From positions 62,001 to 126,000 of the forward strand of contig JAEESN010000003.1 in assembly GCA_016286365.1 (NCBI GenBank): DNA of 64,000 nucleotides. Direction: 5' to 3'. The position numbers were made by a program, and so were the translations under genes. The stretch is from Treponema sp. (GTDB taxonomy: Bacteria > Spirochaetota > Spirochaetia > Treponematales > Treponemataceae). Shown piece after piece: positions 50,619 through 58,927 of the stretch (positions within the stretch are counted from its first letter, which is position 1; each line of letters starts with the position of its first letter). Below the pieces are notes generated by a model. It saw only the letters and a list, made by a program, of their open reading frames with translations. It did not search any database and had not been told where the DNA came from.

Positions 50619-50864
50619 TTGAAAAATGAACTTTTAGAAAATATCGAAAATCTCCACACCACTCCGATGGGTGTAGATCGAATCCGCAAAAACCTCTGTC
50701 TCGGCGCCGAGGCAAAAGATGTCGTTGCGTTCTGCCGTCAGAAAATTCTTGACGACAAAGCAGCAATCACCCGCCAGGGAAAAAACTGGTATATCAAAAT
50801 TGATGGATGTATTATTACGGTGAATGCCTACAGTTTCACGATAATTACAGCACATAAAGAATAG
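50619..50864 (+). CDS. DUF3781 family protein
   Basis: The 81-residue protein matches DUF3781: ENLHTTPMGVDRIRKNL, CRQKILDDKAAITRQGKNWY and ITVNAYSFTIITAH. The family has no known function. The start is a TTG with AAGGA eight bases upstream. It follows the 84-bp repeats, so the last hairpin lies in its leader. Confidence 0.8.
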   Translation: MKNELLENIENLHTTPMGVDRIRKNLCLGAEAKDVVAFCRQKILDDKAAITRQGKNWYIKIDGCIITVNAYSFTIITAHKE

Positions 50865-51073
50865 ATTTAATTATCATCTACAAATATGTTCGGAACGTCT
50901 ATTAGAAGGTCTCCTTTATCACGAGCAAAAATTGCATCGATTTCTTCTGCTGAAATCATTACATTAAGCATATTGAAATAATATAAATTGCCAAATTCTT
51001 TAGTATTTTAAATTTTCAAAGTAGAATTCTACCACATATCCTCGAAATTCTACCAAATCCTACGACAAATCGA

Positions 51074-51102
51074 GTGACAGAACATAAATCCGCTTTTATA
51101 CT
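51074..51102 (+). promoter_or_regulatory. Promoter of the HTH-FliM-SpoA gene
   Basis: GTGACA (51074-51079) and TATACT (51097-51102) are separated by 17 bases. Transcription from here would give a leader of about 120 bases containing the GC-rich hairpin. Confidence 0.55.
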
Positions 51103-51140
51103 TTAGATAAATGGGGCAGCGATGGGAGCGCCTGCGAAGC

Positions 51141-51207
51141 AGCCGACCGGAACGTAGTGAGGACGGTGAGTGTTAACGAAGCGCGGACGTAGCGGTCGGC
51201 TTTGCCG
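51141..51207 (+). repeat. GC-rich inverted repeat in the leader
   Basis: AGCCGACCG (51141-51149) and CGGTCGGCT (51193-51201) form a 9-bp inverted repeat, with a small CGGC-TTT-GCCG hairpin at its end. The composition differs sharply from the flanks and resembles the GC island at 38993-39085 in character, not in sequence. Confidence 0.6.
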
Positions 51208-51229
51208 AGCCCCCTTGATGGAGAAAAAA

Positions 51230-52621
51230 ATGAATGCAGAGAGAACCGGAAAACTGATTAATTATTTGCGCTCGAAAAAAGGGATAACTCAGAAAGAACT
51301 TGCGGAAGAAATAAATATAAGCGACAAAGCTGTGAGTAAATGGGAACGAGGAGACGGCTGCCCTGATGTTGGTATTTTACCTTCTCTTGCACAGGCGCTT
51401 GGAACTGATGTTGATTCTCTTTTAAAAGGAGAACTCAAGGAAGTAGAAAACGACCGAAAGATTTTGACAGAAGAAGAGCTCAAAGCAGAAATTGCCAGAA
51501 TGCAGGCCGACGGAACTCTTGAAACATCCAAAGACAATACAAGCCTTTTGAAAAATCCAATGGCAAAAATTTTAATCTATGATTTTAAACGCCCGGATTT
51601 ATTCGGAAAATATGAACTAAGAAAAATAGCAAATACATTTGATATGCTTTGTGAAAAATTCCGTGATGAACTTGCCGGCAACAGAAGTGACCTTCTTGGA
51701 ATAAAAGTCTGCGCCGTAGATCAGCTTACAAATGAGGAATTTCTTCGATCACTGCCCCAGAGAACTTTTTTCTATACTTATGATTATAACAACTCTGGTT
51801 TTGCAATTGAAGTTGATCCCCGCATCGGAAAAGTTCTTCTTAAACATGACTTAAAAAAATATCCCGAAATAACCCAGACAGACAGTGACTGCCTTAAACT
51901 TTCTTACGTAGATAACTTTGTCCGCATGCTTCAGGAGTTGATATATTCAAATACAGATAAATCAATCCCATGGGAAGAATTTGAAAAACCTTTTACAAAA
52001 GATTTGAATACACTTTTACCGTGGTCATCCGGACAGAATCCTGGTGATATGTGTGTCCTTGTAACACTTGCGCTTACGAGTGATGTCTGTACCGAAATGA
52101 TAAACATCCAGTTTAATTATTCTTATTTTTCTACACTCTGTCGCAAAACAGGTTTCTTTGGAAAGGATAATCCACAGTTAGAAAGCCTTACCGATATCAA
52201 AGCCCGTCCGTATGAAAATAATGTCCTTGTGGAATTCGGGCGTTTTGTCTCTGATTCTGTAAAGCTTGAACCTGGCACCCTTCTTATGGGAAACAAAGAG
52301 TTCGGGACACCTTTGAATGTCCTTATTGAAAATGAACTCCGTTTTGGTGGAGAAGCTGTTGTCGTTGATGATAATTTTGGAATTCGGATTATAGAAGTAA
52401 AAGACGAACCTGTTCGTTATGATGAAGAACACTATATTGCTCTTCGGCTGGGTGGAACCTATCTCCCTTCCGAAGATATTGCACGCCTTGATAAAGGTTT
52501 TGTCTTACAGCTGGACAGTCTGCCCGGTGCTCCCATCCAGATTATTCAGGACGGAAAATGTGTAGCGCGCGGCGAAGTCATAATTATTGATGATGTGTTT
52601 GGTGTTCGTATTGTAGACTGA
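51230..52621 (+). CDS. HTH-FliM-SpoA-SpoA fusion: XRE DNA-binding domain on a flagellar-switch-like protein
   Basis: The 463-residue protein starts with an XRE helix-turn-helix (residues 4-64: KGITQKELAEEINISDKAVS). After an acidic linker (65-110) comes a FliM-like region with KILIYDFKRPDLFG (113-126) and AVDQLTNEEFLRSLPQRT (162-179). Two SpoA domains follow: 330-390, ending EAVVVDDNFGIRIIEV, and 405-463, with GKCVARGEVIIIDDVFGVRI. The FliG-contact GGxG motif of FliM is not seen in the middle region. FliM and FliN together form the motor switch; here their modules sit behind a DNA-binding domain. GGAG precedes the ATG at 51230. Confidence 0.88.
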   Translation: MNAERTGKLINYLRSKKGITQKELAEEINISDKAVSKWERGDGCPDVGILPSLAQALGTDVDSLLKGELKEVENDRKILTEEELKAEIARMQADGTLETSKDNTSLLKNPMAKILIYDFKRPDLFGKYELRKIANTFDMLCEKFRDELAGNRSDLLGIKVCAVDQLTNEEFLRSLPQRTFFYTYDYNNSGFAIEVDPRIGKVLLKHDLKKYPEITQTDSDCLKLSYVDNFVRMLQELIYSNTDKSIPWEEFEKPFTKDLNTLLPWSSGQNPGDMCVLVTLALTSDVCTEMINIQFNYSYFSTLCRKTGFFGKDNPQLESLTDIKARPYENNVLVEFGRFVSDSVKLEPGTLLMGNKEFGTPLNVLIENELRFGGEAVVVDDNFGIRIIEVKDEPVRYDEEHYIALRLGGTYLPSEDIARLDKGFVLQLDSLPGAPIQIIQDGKCVARGEVIIIDDVFGVRIVD

Positions 52622-52648
52622 TAATTCTTAACACCATGTTTTCATCAC

Positions 52649-53158
52649 TTACTCTTCCACCATTTCCCCGAATTCTTCCTTTGCTATTGAAAAGGCTTCG
52701 CGGTCAAAGAGGATGAGGGTTACGTCGAGGTCGGAGGACATTTCTTTTATTGTTTCGAGGGCCACGTGGAGGGCTTCTTTTTTGGGGTAGCCGTAAACGC
52801 CGGCGCTGATTAATGGGAAGGCGATGGATTTACAATTATTCTGGCGCGCAAGGGCAAGGGAATTTTTGTAGCAGTTTTCCAAAAGTTCTCTTGCGCGCTG
52901 TTCCGAGTATTCATAATAAACCGGGCCAACTGTGTGAATTACATATTTAGCCTTAAGATTATAGCCCCGTGTGATTTTTGCTTCGCCGGTTTTACAGCCA
53001 CCAAGAGTAATGCATTCCCGTAAAAGTTCCTGCCCCGCTGCTCTATGAATTGCCCCGTCAACTCCGCCCCCACCTAAAAGACTTTCGTTGGCCGCATTCA
53101 CAATTGCATCGCCATCAAACCGGGTAATATCCCCCGAAATAATTTTTATCTTTGCCAT
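52649..53158 (-). CDS. Macro domain protein (ADP-ribose hydrolase type)
   Basis: The 169-residue protein is a single macro domain: IISGDITRFDGDAIVNAANESLLGGGGVDGAIH, with SIAFPLISAGVYGYPKKEA. The NAANxxLLGGGGVDGAIH loop is that of MacroD-type enzymes that remove ADP-ribose from proteins or hydrolyse O-acetyl-ADP-ribose. The ATG at 53158 lies six bases after the extended -10 TGTTATACT with no ribosome-binding site, so the message is probably leaderless. Confidence 0.93.
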   Translation of the reverse strand: MAKIKIISGDITRFDGDAIVNAANESLLGGGGVDGAIHRAAGQELLRECITLGGCKTGEAKITRGYNLKAKYVIHTVGPVYYEYSEQRARELLENCYKNSLALARQNNCKSIAFPLISAGVYGYPKKEALHVALETIKEMSSDLDVTLILFDREAFSIAKEEFGEMVEE

Positions 53159-53164
53159 ATTGAT

Positions 53165-53173
53165 AGTATAACA
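53165..53173 (-). promoter_or_regulatory. Extended -10 of the leaderless macro-domain gene
   Basis: TGTTATACT ends six bases before the ATG. It is identical to the -10 of the acyltransferase gene at 26061-26069. A weak -35, ATTACA, lies 16 bases upstream. Confidence 0.6.
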
Positions 53174-53279
53174 CGGAATTCTTCTTTGTAATCTTTTTTT
53201 ATCCCCCTCCCAAAAAAATTGCAAATTCACGAAAACGGTAATATCATTGTAGTAGAACGGAAAAAAAGGGACTGCTGAT

Positions 53280-54437
53280 ATGTATTATGCAAGTTTTGGA
53301 TTGCTGGCGCTTGTAATACATCTGATTATTAATTTTAATATTTTAAAAACGCCAAAATCAAAATCCTCGATTCTTCAATGGCGATACAAAAGTTTTTTGA
53401 ATGCCGTAATGGTTTATTATATCGCAGACATTTTATGGGGCTTTCTTTCCGACTTAAAAATCCTTCCGCTGGTTTATGCAGACACCGTAATCTATTTTGC
53501 CGTGATGCTCCTCTCCGTTCTTTTGTGGACCCGTTACGTTGTTTCATATTTAAATAAAGACAATTCGTTCAGCACAATAATGATTATTTCCGGCTGGGCC
53601 ATTTTTATCTTCGAAATAATCATCCTCATCATCAACTTCTTTTATCCTATTGTTTTTTATTTTGATGAAAATGTTGATTATCATCCGGGAACTGCGCGCT
53701 ATGTTACTCTTGGAATTCTTATGATTCTTTATCTGATTACTGCCTGTCACACACTCATAGTTGCATTAAAAGGTGATGAAATTTCCCGTCTGCATCATAA
53801 AACAATCGGTTTTTCCGGCCTTATGATGATTGTATTTATTGTTCTCCAGGCCATGTACCCTATGCTTCCTTTCTATGCAATCGGCTGTATTTTAACCACC
53901 TGCCTGATTCATGCCTTTATTATAGAAGAGCACATGACAGAACACAGCCAGGCACTTAATTCCGCAAAACACATGGCACTTACAGATTCTCTCACCGGAA
54001 TTAAAAATTCACACGCATACGCAGAATCTGTAAAAACGATTGAACAGAGGATTAAAAATTCCGAGCTTTCTGATTTTGGCCTGATTGTTTTTGACTTAAA
54101 CGGCCTTAAGCAGATAAACGACACATTCGGACACGAAGCCGGAAATCAATATATAAAGGATGCCTGTCATTTAATCTGCGAACAATTTAAGCACAGCCCT
54201 GTTTACAGAATCGGCGGTGATGAATTTGTTATTTTCCTCGAAGGAAGTGATTTTGAAAACCGAAACAGCCTTATCGATTCCTTTGAAAGTCAGATTGAAA
54301 AGAACAAAATAGACGGAACCATTGTTATTTCCGAAGGTTATTCTGAATATAATCACGGCGAAGATGATTTCCAGTCGCTTTTTGACCGCGCAGACAAAAA
54401 AATGTACGAACGAAAAAAAGCACTCAAAGCCCGATAA
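53280..54437 (+). CDS. Diguanylate cyclase (GGDEF) with membrane-helix sensor
   Basis: The 385-residue protein has about seven membrane helices (residues 5-225) and a C-terminal GGDEF domain (about 235-385). The latter contains DSLTGIKNSHAYAE, FDLNGLKQINDTFGHEAGN and RIGGDEF (about 308-314), so it should make cyclic-di-GMP. No RxxD inhibitory site is present five residues before GGDEF. It faces the chemoreceptor gene. Confidence 0.94.
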   Translation: MYYASFGLLALVIHLIINFNILKTPKSKSSILQWRYKSFLNAVMVYYIADILWGFLSDLKILPLVYADTVIYFAVMLLSVLLWTRYVVSYLNKDNSFSTIMIISGWAIFIFEIIILIINFFYPIVFYFDENVDYHPGTARYVTLGILMILYLITACHTLIVALKGDEISRLHHKTIGFSGLMMIVFIVLQAMYPMLPFYAIGCILTTCLIHAFIIEEHMTEHSQALNSAKHMALTDSLTGIKNSHAYAESVKTIEQRIKNSELSDFGLIVFDLNGLKQINDTFGHEAGNQYIKDACHLICEQFKHSPVYRIGGDEFVIFLEGSDFENRNSLIDSFESQIEKNKIDGTIVISEGYSEYNHGEDDFQSLFDRADKKMYERKKALKAR

Positions 54438-54497
54438 TAATCACAACAAAAGCCGTAAATAAATCTTGTACAGACAGAACTCTCATTCCGCTGATTT

Positions 54498-56360
54498 TTA
54501 CAACCTGAACTGACCAACCTCGTTCTTAATCGAAGTCATGTTATCTTTGTTGGAATCAGAAACAGATTTTACAGTTCGAGTAGAATTGATTACCTGCTGT
54601 GCGTTCGAAGAAATATCTGTCATCTCGTTTCCAATTTCTATAGAAATATCGGAAAGCTCATCCATCTTATTTCCAACCTGCTGGCCGCCTTCCAGAACCT
54701 TAAACGATTCATTCTGAATTATAGTAGAAGTTTCGGTCATCTCTTTCATAGATTCCAGAACCTGCGAACTTCCGGCACTCTGTTCCATCATTGCATTTTT
54801 AATGCTGTTCTCTTTTTCCCTTACGCTGTTTGTAAGAGTAAAGATTTCTTCGAATTCCTTCTGGATGTTTCGTGTGTTTTCTACAACTTCCTGAATCATT
54901 GTTTTAAATTCCGTAAGCTGAGTAGAAATTTTTGTACCCTGAGTATTCGATTCTTCCGCAAGCTTTCTGATTTCTTCTGCAACTACCGCAAATCCTTTTC
55001 CTGCTTCGCCCGCATGAGCCGCTTCGATTGCCGCATTCATGGCAAGAAGGTTTGTCTGACCCGCAATTGTCTTTACGATAGAGCTTGCTTCAATAAGGCT
55101 GTCTGAACGTTCAAGGATTGTCCCTGCCTGCTCTGCCGAAGTATTAATCTTTTTTCTACCTGCTTCTGATTTTTCGCCAAGAGAATTTACTTCCTGGGCA
55201 TTTTCTTCGAGGATATCTGTAACCGAGCGGATGTTCGAAACCATGTCTTCTACAAGCTGAGACGAAGTATTTACTCCCTGAACCTGCTTTTTAATGGCAT
55301 TATCGAGCGAAGAAATTCTTTCTATAATCTGTGTGATTGTTACGTTCGATTCCTGAACGCCGTTTACCTGATTTTCAATCTTATCTTTTATATTACTGAT
55401 GCTCGACATGATGTTTTCAAGGTATTCCGCAGTCTGAGTCATGTTTGCAGAAAGTTCATCAGAAGTCTGAGTTGCAAAATTTACAGAAGAAGAAATGTTC
55501 TTAAGAAGATTCTGTGTAATAGAATAGAAGGAATTCAAATCCGAAATAAGAATACCAAATTCATCACGGCTCAAAATATCAAGCGTAGAAATTGTATAAT
55601 CCTTGTCGGCAAGTTTTTTAGTAAAATCAGAAATTGCATTTACACGGTTTATATTGCTCTTCATAAGCATATAAAAGTCCATGACAATCGCAATCATTCC
55701 AACAAATCCACTTGGAAGAATATATTTTGTAAAAAGAACATGAACAGAAACTTCGCTTGCAACCGGAGAATAAACTACACAGTTTGTAAACATGATAAGT
55801 CCGATTGCCGCAAAAAAAGCAACAACAATTGTTTTGGCGGTAAGTTTAAAAGAAATAAAGCGTCTGTCGAACGTAAGATTATAAACATGCTCTTCTAGGG
55901 CTTGAGTGAACAAAAGATAAATAAAAATAGAAAACAAAAATGCAAGCCCGGTAACGCACATCAAAAGTGGAACAAAATTAAATGGAAGCTTTCTTAAATG
56001 GAAACCAAGAGTTACAATCAGCGAAAGAATTACACCATTAACGATGATGATTCCAAATGCCCCGTACTCAATAATCCGTAAATCTTTGTTTGCAGTTATG
56101 ATTGATTCTTCACTTCCGTCGCAGTGTGAAAGTTTTTTAATCATCACAAAATAAAAAATTCCGTATAAGGCGAGCATCAAAACACTTAAAGTGCAGATGA
56201 CCGGATGCATAAATACATAAAAAGATGTTTTAAATGTGAACATTTTTAAGTTCACACTCCAGCACCAGCCCATAGTGATTGGAACAATAAAAAGAAGTGA
56301 ATAAAAAATATGAAGTTTTAAAGGAAACTTTTTAATAAGAGTATTGTCTGATTTTTCCAT
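54498..56360 (-). CDS. Methyl-accepting chemotaxis protein without a periplasmic domain
   Basis: The 620-residue protein has six N-terminal membrane helices (about residues 12-230) joined by short loops, a HAMP-like segment ([20 protein letters not shown]), and a long coiled-coil signalling domain. The conserved hairpin tip has [20 protein letters not shown] and [18 protein letters not shown]. Most chemoreceptors have two helices and a periplasmic sensor, so this one must sense within the membrane or cytoplasm. Confidence 0.93.
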   Translation of the reverse strand: MEKSDNTLIKKFPLKLHIFYSLLFIVPITMGWCWSVNLKMFTFKTSFYVFMHPVICTLSVLMLALYGIFYFVMIKKLSHCDGSEESIITANKDLRIIEYGAFGIIIVNGVILSLIVTLGFHLRKLPFNFVPLLMCVTGLAFLFSIFIYLLFTQALEEHVYNLTFDRRFISFKLTAKTIVVAFFAAIGLIMFTNCVVYSPVASEVSVHVLFTKYILPSGFVGMIAIVMDFYMLMKSNINRVNAISDFTKKLADKDYTISTLDILSRDEFGILISDLNSFYSITQNLLKNISSSVNFATQTSDELSANMTQTAEYLENIMSSISNIKDKIENQVNGVQESNVTITQIIERISSLDNAIKKQVQGVNTSSQLVEDMVSNIRSVTDILEENAQEVNSLGEKSEAGRKKINTSAEQAGTILERSDSLIEASSIVKTIAGQTNLLAMNAAIEAAHAGEAGKGFAVVAEEIRKLAEESNTQGTKISTQLTEFKTMIQEVVENTRNIQKEFEEIFTLTNSVREKENSIKNAMMEQSAGSSQVLESMKEMTETSTIIQNESFKVLEGGQQVGNKMDELSDISIEIGNEMTDISSNAQQVINSTRTVKSVSDSNKDNMTSIKNEVGQFRL

Positions 56361-56431
56361 TTTTTCCCGGCAGTGTCTTTTATTGTTTGAATTCTCTCAG
56401 GCAACAATTAATTATATATCAAAAACTTTTT

Positions 56432-58129
56432 TTACTCTACACTCGAATAATATGATTCAAGACGAGCTCGTGCAGCAACATAATATTTTTCGAGCTGTTT
56501 ATCAAAATGCTTCCCGAAACTTTCCATCATGATTGAATCAGCTTTTTCAAAAGTCATTGCTTCTTTATAGACACGCTTACTAACAAGTGCGTCATAAACA
56601 TCTGCAACCGCCATGATTCTTGCTTCCAAAGGAATTTCTTCGCCTTTTAAACCTTCAGGATATCCCGAGCCATCCCAGCGTTCATGATGATAGTGAGCAA
56701 CATTTTCTGCAATCAGATGGAATTGCAAATCATCCGTGCCTTTTAAAATTTCGTGAACAATTTTTGCCCCTTCGGCCGCGTGAGTCTTCATTTTTTCAAA
56801 TTCTTCATCTGTAAATTTTCCCGGCTTCTGTAAAATTGCATCTGGAACCGAAATTTTTCCCAAATCGTGCATTGGAGCTGCTTTTATAAGGTTGTGACAG
56901 AAATCTGGAGTCAAATGAAGACCATCTATACTCCTGTCTTTGATGATTTCTTCTATTAATATGCTTACAACTTCACTTGTTCGTCTGATGTGGCCGCCCG
57001 TAGAATTATCACGACTTTCTACCATAGTTGCCATAGACATAATAAGATTGTCGTGCATCTGAACAATACGCTCGGTTTTTGAGTTTACTTCGTCCTGTAA
57101 CTTATCATTAAATTTATTTAAAAGAGAAATATACTTCTGATCTTTAGTATCATCCTGAATATAAAGGATAAATACCGAATTGATGTCGCCGTCTAAAAGC
57201 CTGTTTATATTAATCTGATAAATTTTATCGTGATGATTTTTAAAGAAGAAATTGTCGCCCTTGTTTTCCGAAAAAGCTTTAATTTTAGAAACAATTTCTT
57301 CGTTAACTGATGAATTCTTAAGCGCAGAATTATCAACCTTAAGCTGTTTAAGAGCCGGAAAAATCTCTTTTGCAATATTATTACTTCCAAGATAATTATA
57401 TTTACTGTCAAAAGAAATAAAACCCGTGTCTCCGTTCATAGCAATCGCATCGATTACAGTATCTGTTACATCGTACAAAACAATTCGCCTGCAGATAATC
57501 AAAAGGAAGGTGATACAGATGATGTAAGCTGCCGGCATCAACTCGATTGAAAGTCCAAAAACCTTTCCGGCAAAAAACATAAGGACACAGACAATTTCGA
57601 AAGTAAGCATGTAGTGAATATTATGCCTTGAAACATCGTTCTTTTTCCTGATTGCGTAAAATGTTGCCGAAAGAGTAAAAATCATATAAAGGATGAGCTG
57701 AACATAGTAAATCGTGTGAATAAGACCATAATTTTTATTTAGAATCATCACACCGTTTACAATTTCGCCCGAAACTTCTTTATAAAAAAGCCCGTTATGA
57801 CCAATCGTCAGTACAAAAATAAAGATTGTGGTAGTAAAAGCAAGAAGTGCCATCCTTATCCATTTTTTGATTTTTAGATTACAAAGGTGGAAAATCGCAT
57901 AAACCTGAAAAAGATGAATGTAACAACCGCCAAGATACACCATTTTTATGCCGACAATGGCTGCATCCACGTTTTTTGCAGTGTAGCTTAAAAAATACCC
58001 AAGATTTGCAATAGGAACAAAGGCAAAGATCAGTGTGATAAAGATTGAAAAGCGTTTTTTATAGATTAAAGCATAAATCCCCAGCAAAACCAGGGACAAA
58101 CCAAACATTGATGTATAATACAAGTTCAT
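56432..58129 (-). CDS. 7TM sensor HD-GYP phosphodiesterase, paralogue of 21550-23241
   Basis: The 565-residue protein has the same layout as the paralogue: seven membrane helices, a PAS-like linker (GDTGFISFDSKYNYLG) and an HD-GYP domain with MHDLGKISVPD and HHERWDGSGYPEG. It should hydrolyse cyclic-di-GMP. Identity is highest in the HD-GYP half. No Shine-Dalgarno sequence; the extended -10 TGATAGAAT ends six bases from the ATG. Confidence 0.93.
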   Translation of the reverse strand: MNLYYTSMFGLSLVLLGIYALIYKKRFSIFITLIFAFVPIANLGYFLSYTAKNVDAAIVGIKMVYLGGCYIHLFQVYAIFHLCNLKIKKWIRMALLAFTTTIFIFVLTIGHNGLFYKEVSGEIVNGVMILNKNYGLIHTIYYVQLILYMIFTLSATFYAIRKKNDVSRHNIHYMLTFEIVCVLMFFAGKVFGLSIELMPAAYIICITFLLIICRRIVLYDVTDTVIDAIAMNGDTGFISFDSKYNYLGSNNIAKEIFPALKQLKVDNSALKNSSVNEEIVSKIKAFSENKGDNFFFKNHHDKIYQININRLLDGDINSVFILYIQDDTKDQKYISLLNKFNDKLQDEVNSKTERIVQMHDNLIMSMATMVESRDNSTGGHIRRTSEVVSILIEEIIKDRSIDGLHLTPDFCHNLIKAAPMHDLGKISVPDAILQKPGKFTDEEFEKMKTHAAEGAKIVHEILKGTDDLQFHLIAENVAHYHHERWDGSGYPEGLKGEEIPLEARIMAVADVYDALVSKRVYKEAMTFEKADSIMMESFGKHFDKQLEKYYVAARARLESYYSSVE

Positions 58130-58135
58130 AAAACT

Positions 58136-58144
58136 ATTCTATCA
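58136..58144 (-). promoter_or_regulatory. Extended -10 of the leaderless HD-GYP gene
   Basis: TGATAGAAT ends six bases before the ATG at 58129; there is no Shine-Dalgarno sequence. The same -10 motif is found upstream of the HAD gene at 17045. Confidence 0.6.
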
Positions 58145-58199
58145 CCCTTTATGATTAAATTCATTAAAAATATCTTTATGTTTTATAAGGATTTATATA

Positions 58200-58283
58200 G
58201 AATTTGCCCGACAAGGGGGACAACCCTCGATTATTGTGCTTGAATTTACCCGACAGGAGGGACAACCCTCGATTATTGGTCAA
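58200..58283. repeat. Two tandem 42-bp repeats
   Basis: GAATTTGCCCGACAAGGGGG (first 20 bases of copy 1) and its partner starting at 58242 share CAACCCTCGATTATTG and most other bases. Each has a short AGGG-CCCT hairpin. They separate the CinA-like gene from the HD-GYP gene. Function is unknown. Confidence 0.75.
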
Positions 58284-58286
58284 AAT

Positions 58287-58772
58287 TTATGCAAAAAACC
58301 CCGAAACCGAGTCCAAAACCTCATTCACAACGAATTTTTTCATTTGATTTCTTTCTTTTAAAGATTCCGGGACTTCAATCCGGCCCGAAATATATTTTTC
58401 CCCATATTTTACCGCAAAAAACACCTGTCCCGACACGCTGTCCATATTTTCAGGATCAAGACGGCCCAGAGTTCCTGTAATTCCTATTCCAAGCTTTGTT
58501 TTATAATAATCCGAACATGCTCTGGCCATTTCTTTTGCAGTCTCTTCGGAATATACACCATGCTTTTCTATTATATGACAAGAAACGCCACATTTTTCCT
58601 TTGCACCGTTACAATAAGTAACAAATCCTCCCGGAAAAATGTCCGACGCCCCGCTGCAGTCAGTAATCACAGAGGCTAAAAGTCCCCCTGTACACGATTC
58701 CATGGTAGATACGCTGATTTTTTCCCGGATGAGTCTTTGAATTACCGCATAATTTATAGAAATATCTGCCAA
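58287..58772 (-). CDS. CinA C-terminal domain protein (nicotinamide-nucleotide amidase-like)
   Basis: The 161-residue protein matches the CinA C-terminal domain: STMESCTGGLLASVITDCSG, GGFVTYCNGAKEKCGV and LGIGITGTLGRLDPEN. Standalone forms (PncC) deamidate nicotinamide mononucleotide in NAD recycling. The usual GITGIAGP is changed to GITGTLGR, so activity is uncertain. A TTG start at 58772 with AAAGG upstream is chosen, as no ATG fits. Confidence 0.85.
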   Translation of the reverse strand: MADISINYAVIQRLIREKISVSTMESCTGGLLASVITDCSGASDIFPGGFVTYCNGAKEKCGVSCHIIEKHGVYSEETAKEMARACSDYYKTKLGIGITGTLGRLDPENMDSVSGQVFFAVKYGEKYISGRIEVPESLKERNQMKKFVVNEVLDSVSGFFA

Positions 58773-58927
58773 AATCTTTTCCTTTTTATCTTTTCTGCCG
58801 GTTTTTTGCAATTTTCAGTCATAAAAACAGGTTCCCAGTATTCTTTTTTTACTATAACATTTTCATAGAGTTTTATTCAACTTTTCTTAATTCAAACTCC
58901 TTATAATATAAATCACAAGGAGTAAAT

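Larger units (their letters stand above)
50865..51229. other. 365-bp gap before the HTH-FliM-SpoA gene
   Basis: The gap contains a possible 34-codon minus-strand frame (50867-50971, MLNVMISAEEIDAIFARDKG...), without a ribosome-binding site, perhaps a remnant. Also present are the 12-bp palindrome GTAGAATTCTAC (51021-51032), two AATTCTACCA direct repeats 21 bases apart (51025 and 51046), a promoter and a GC-rich leader. Confidence 0.45.

Noticed and set aside
50351-50689. Open frame on the minus strand with a 28-residue periodic hydrophobic repeat (LRTKLL...)
   Set aside because: It exists because the DNA repeat has a period of 84, a multiple of three. It overlaps real genes on the plus strand and has no ribosome-binding site.
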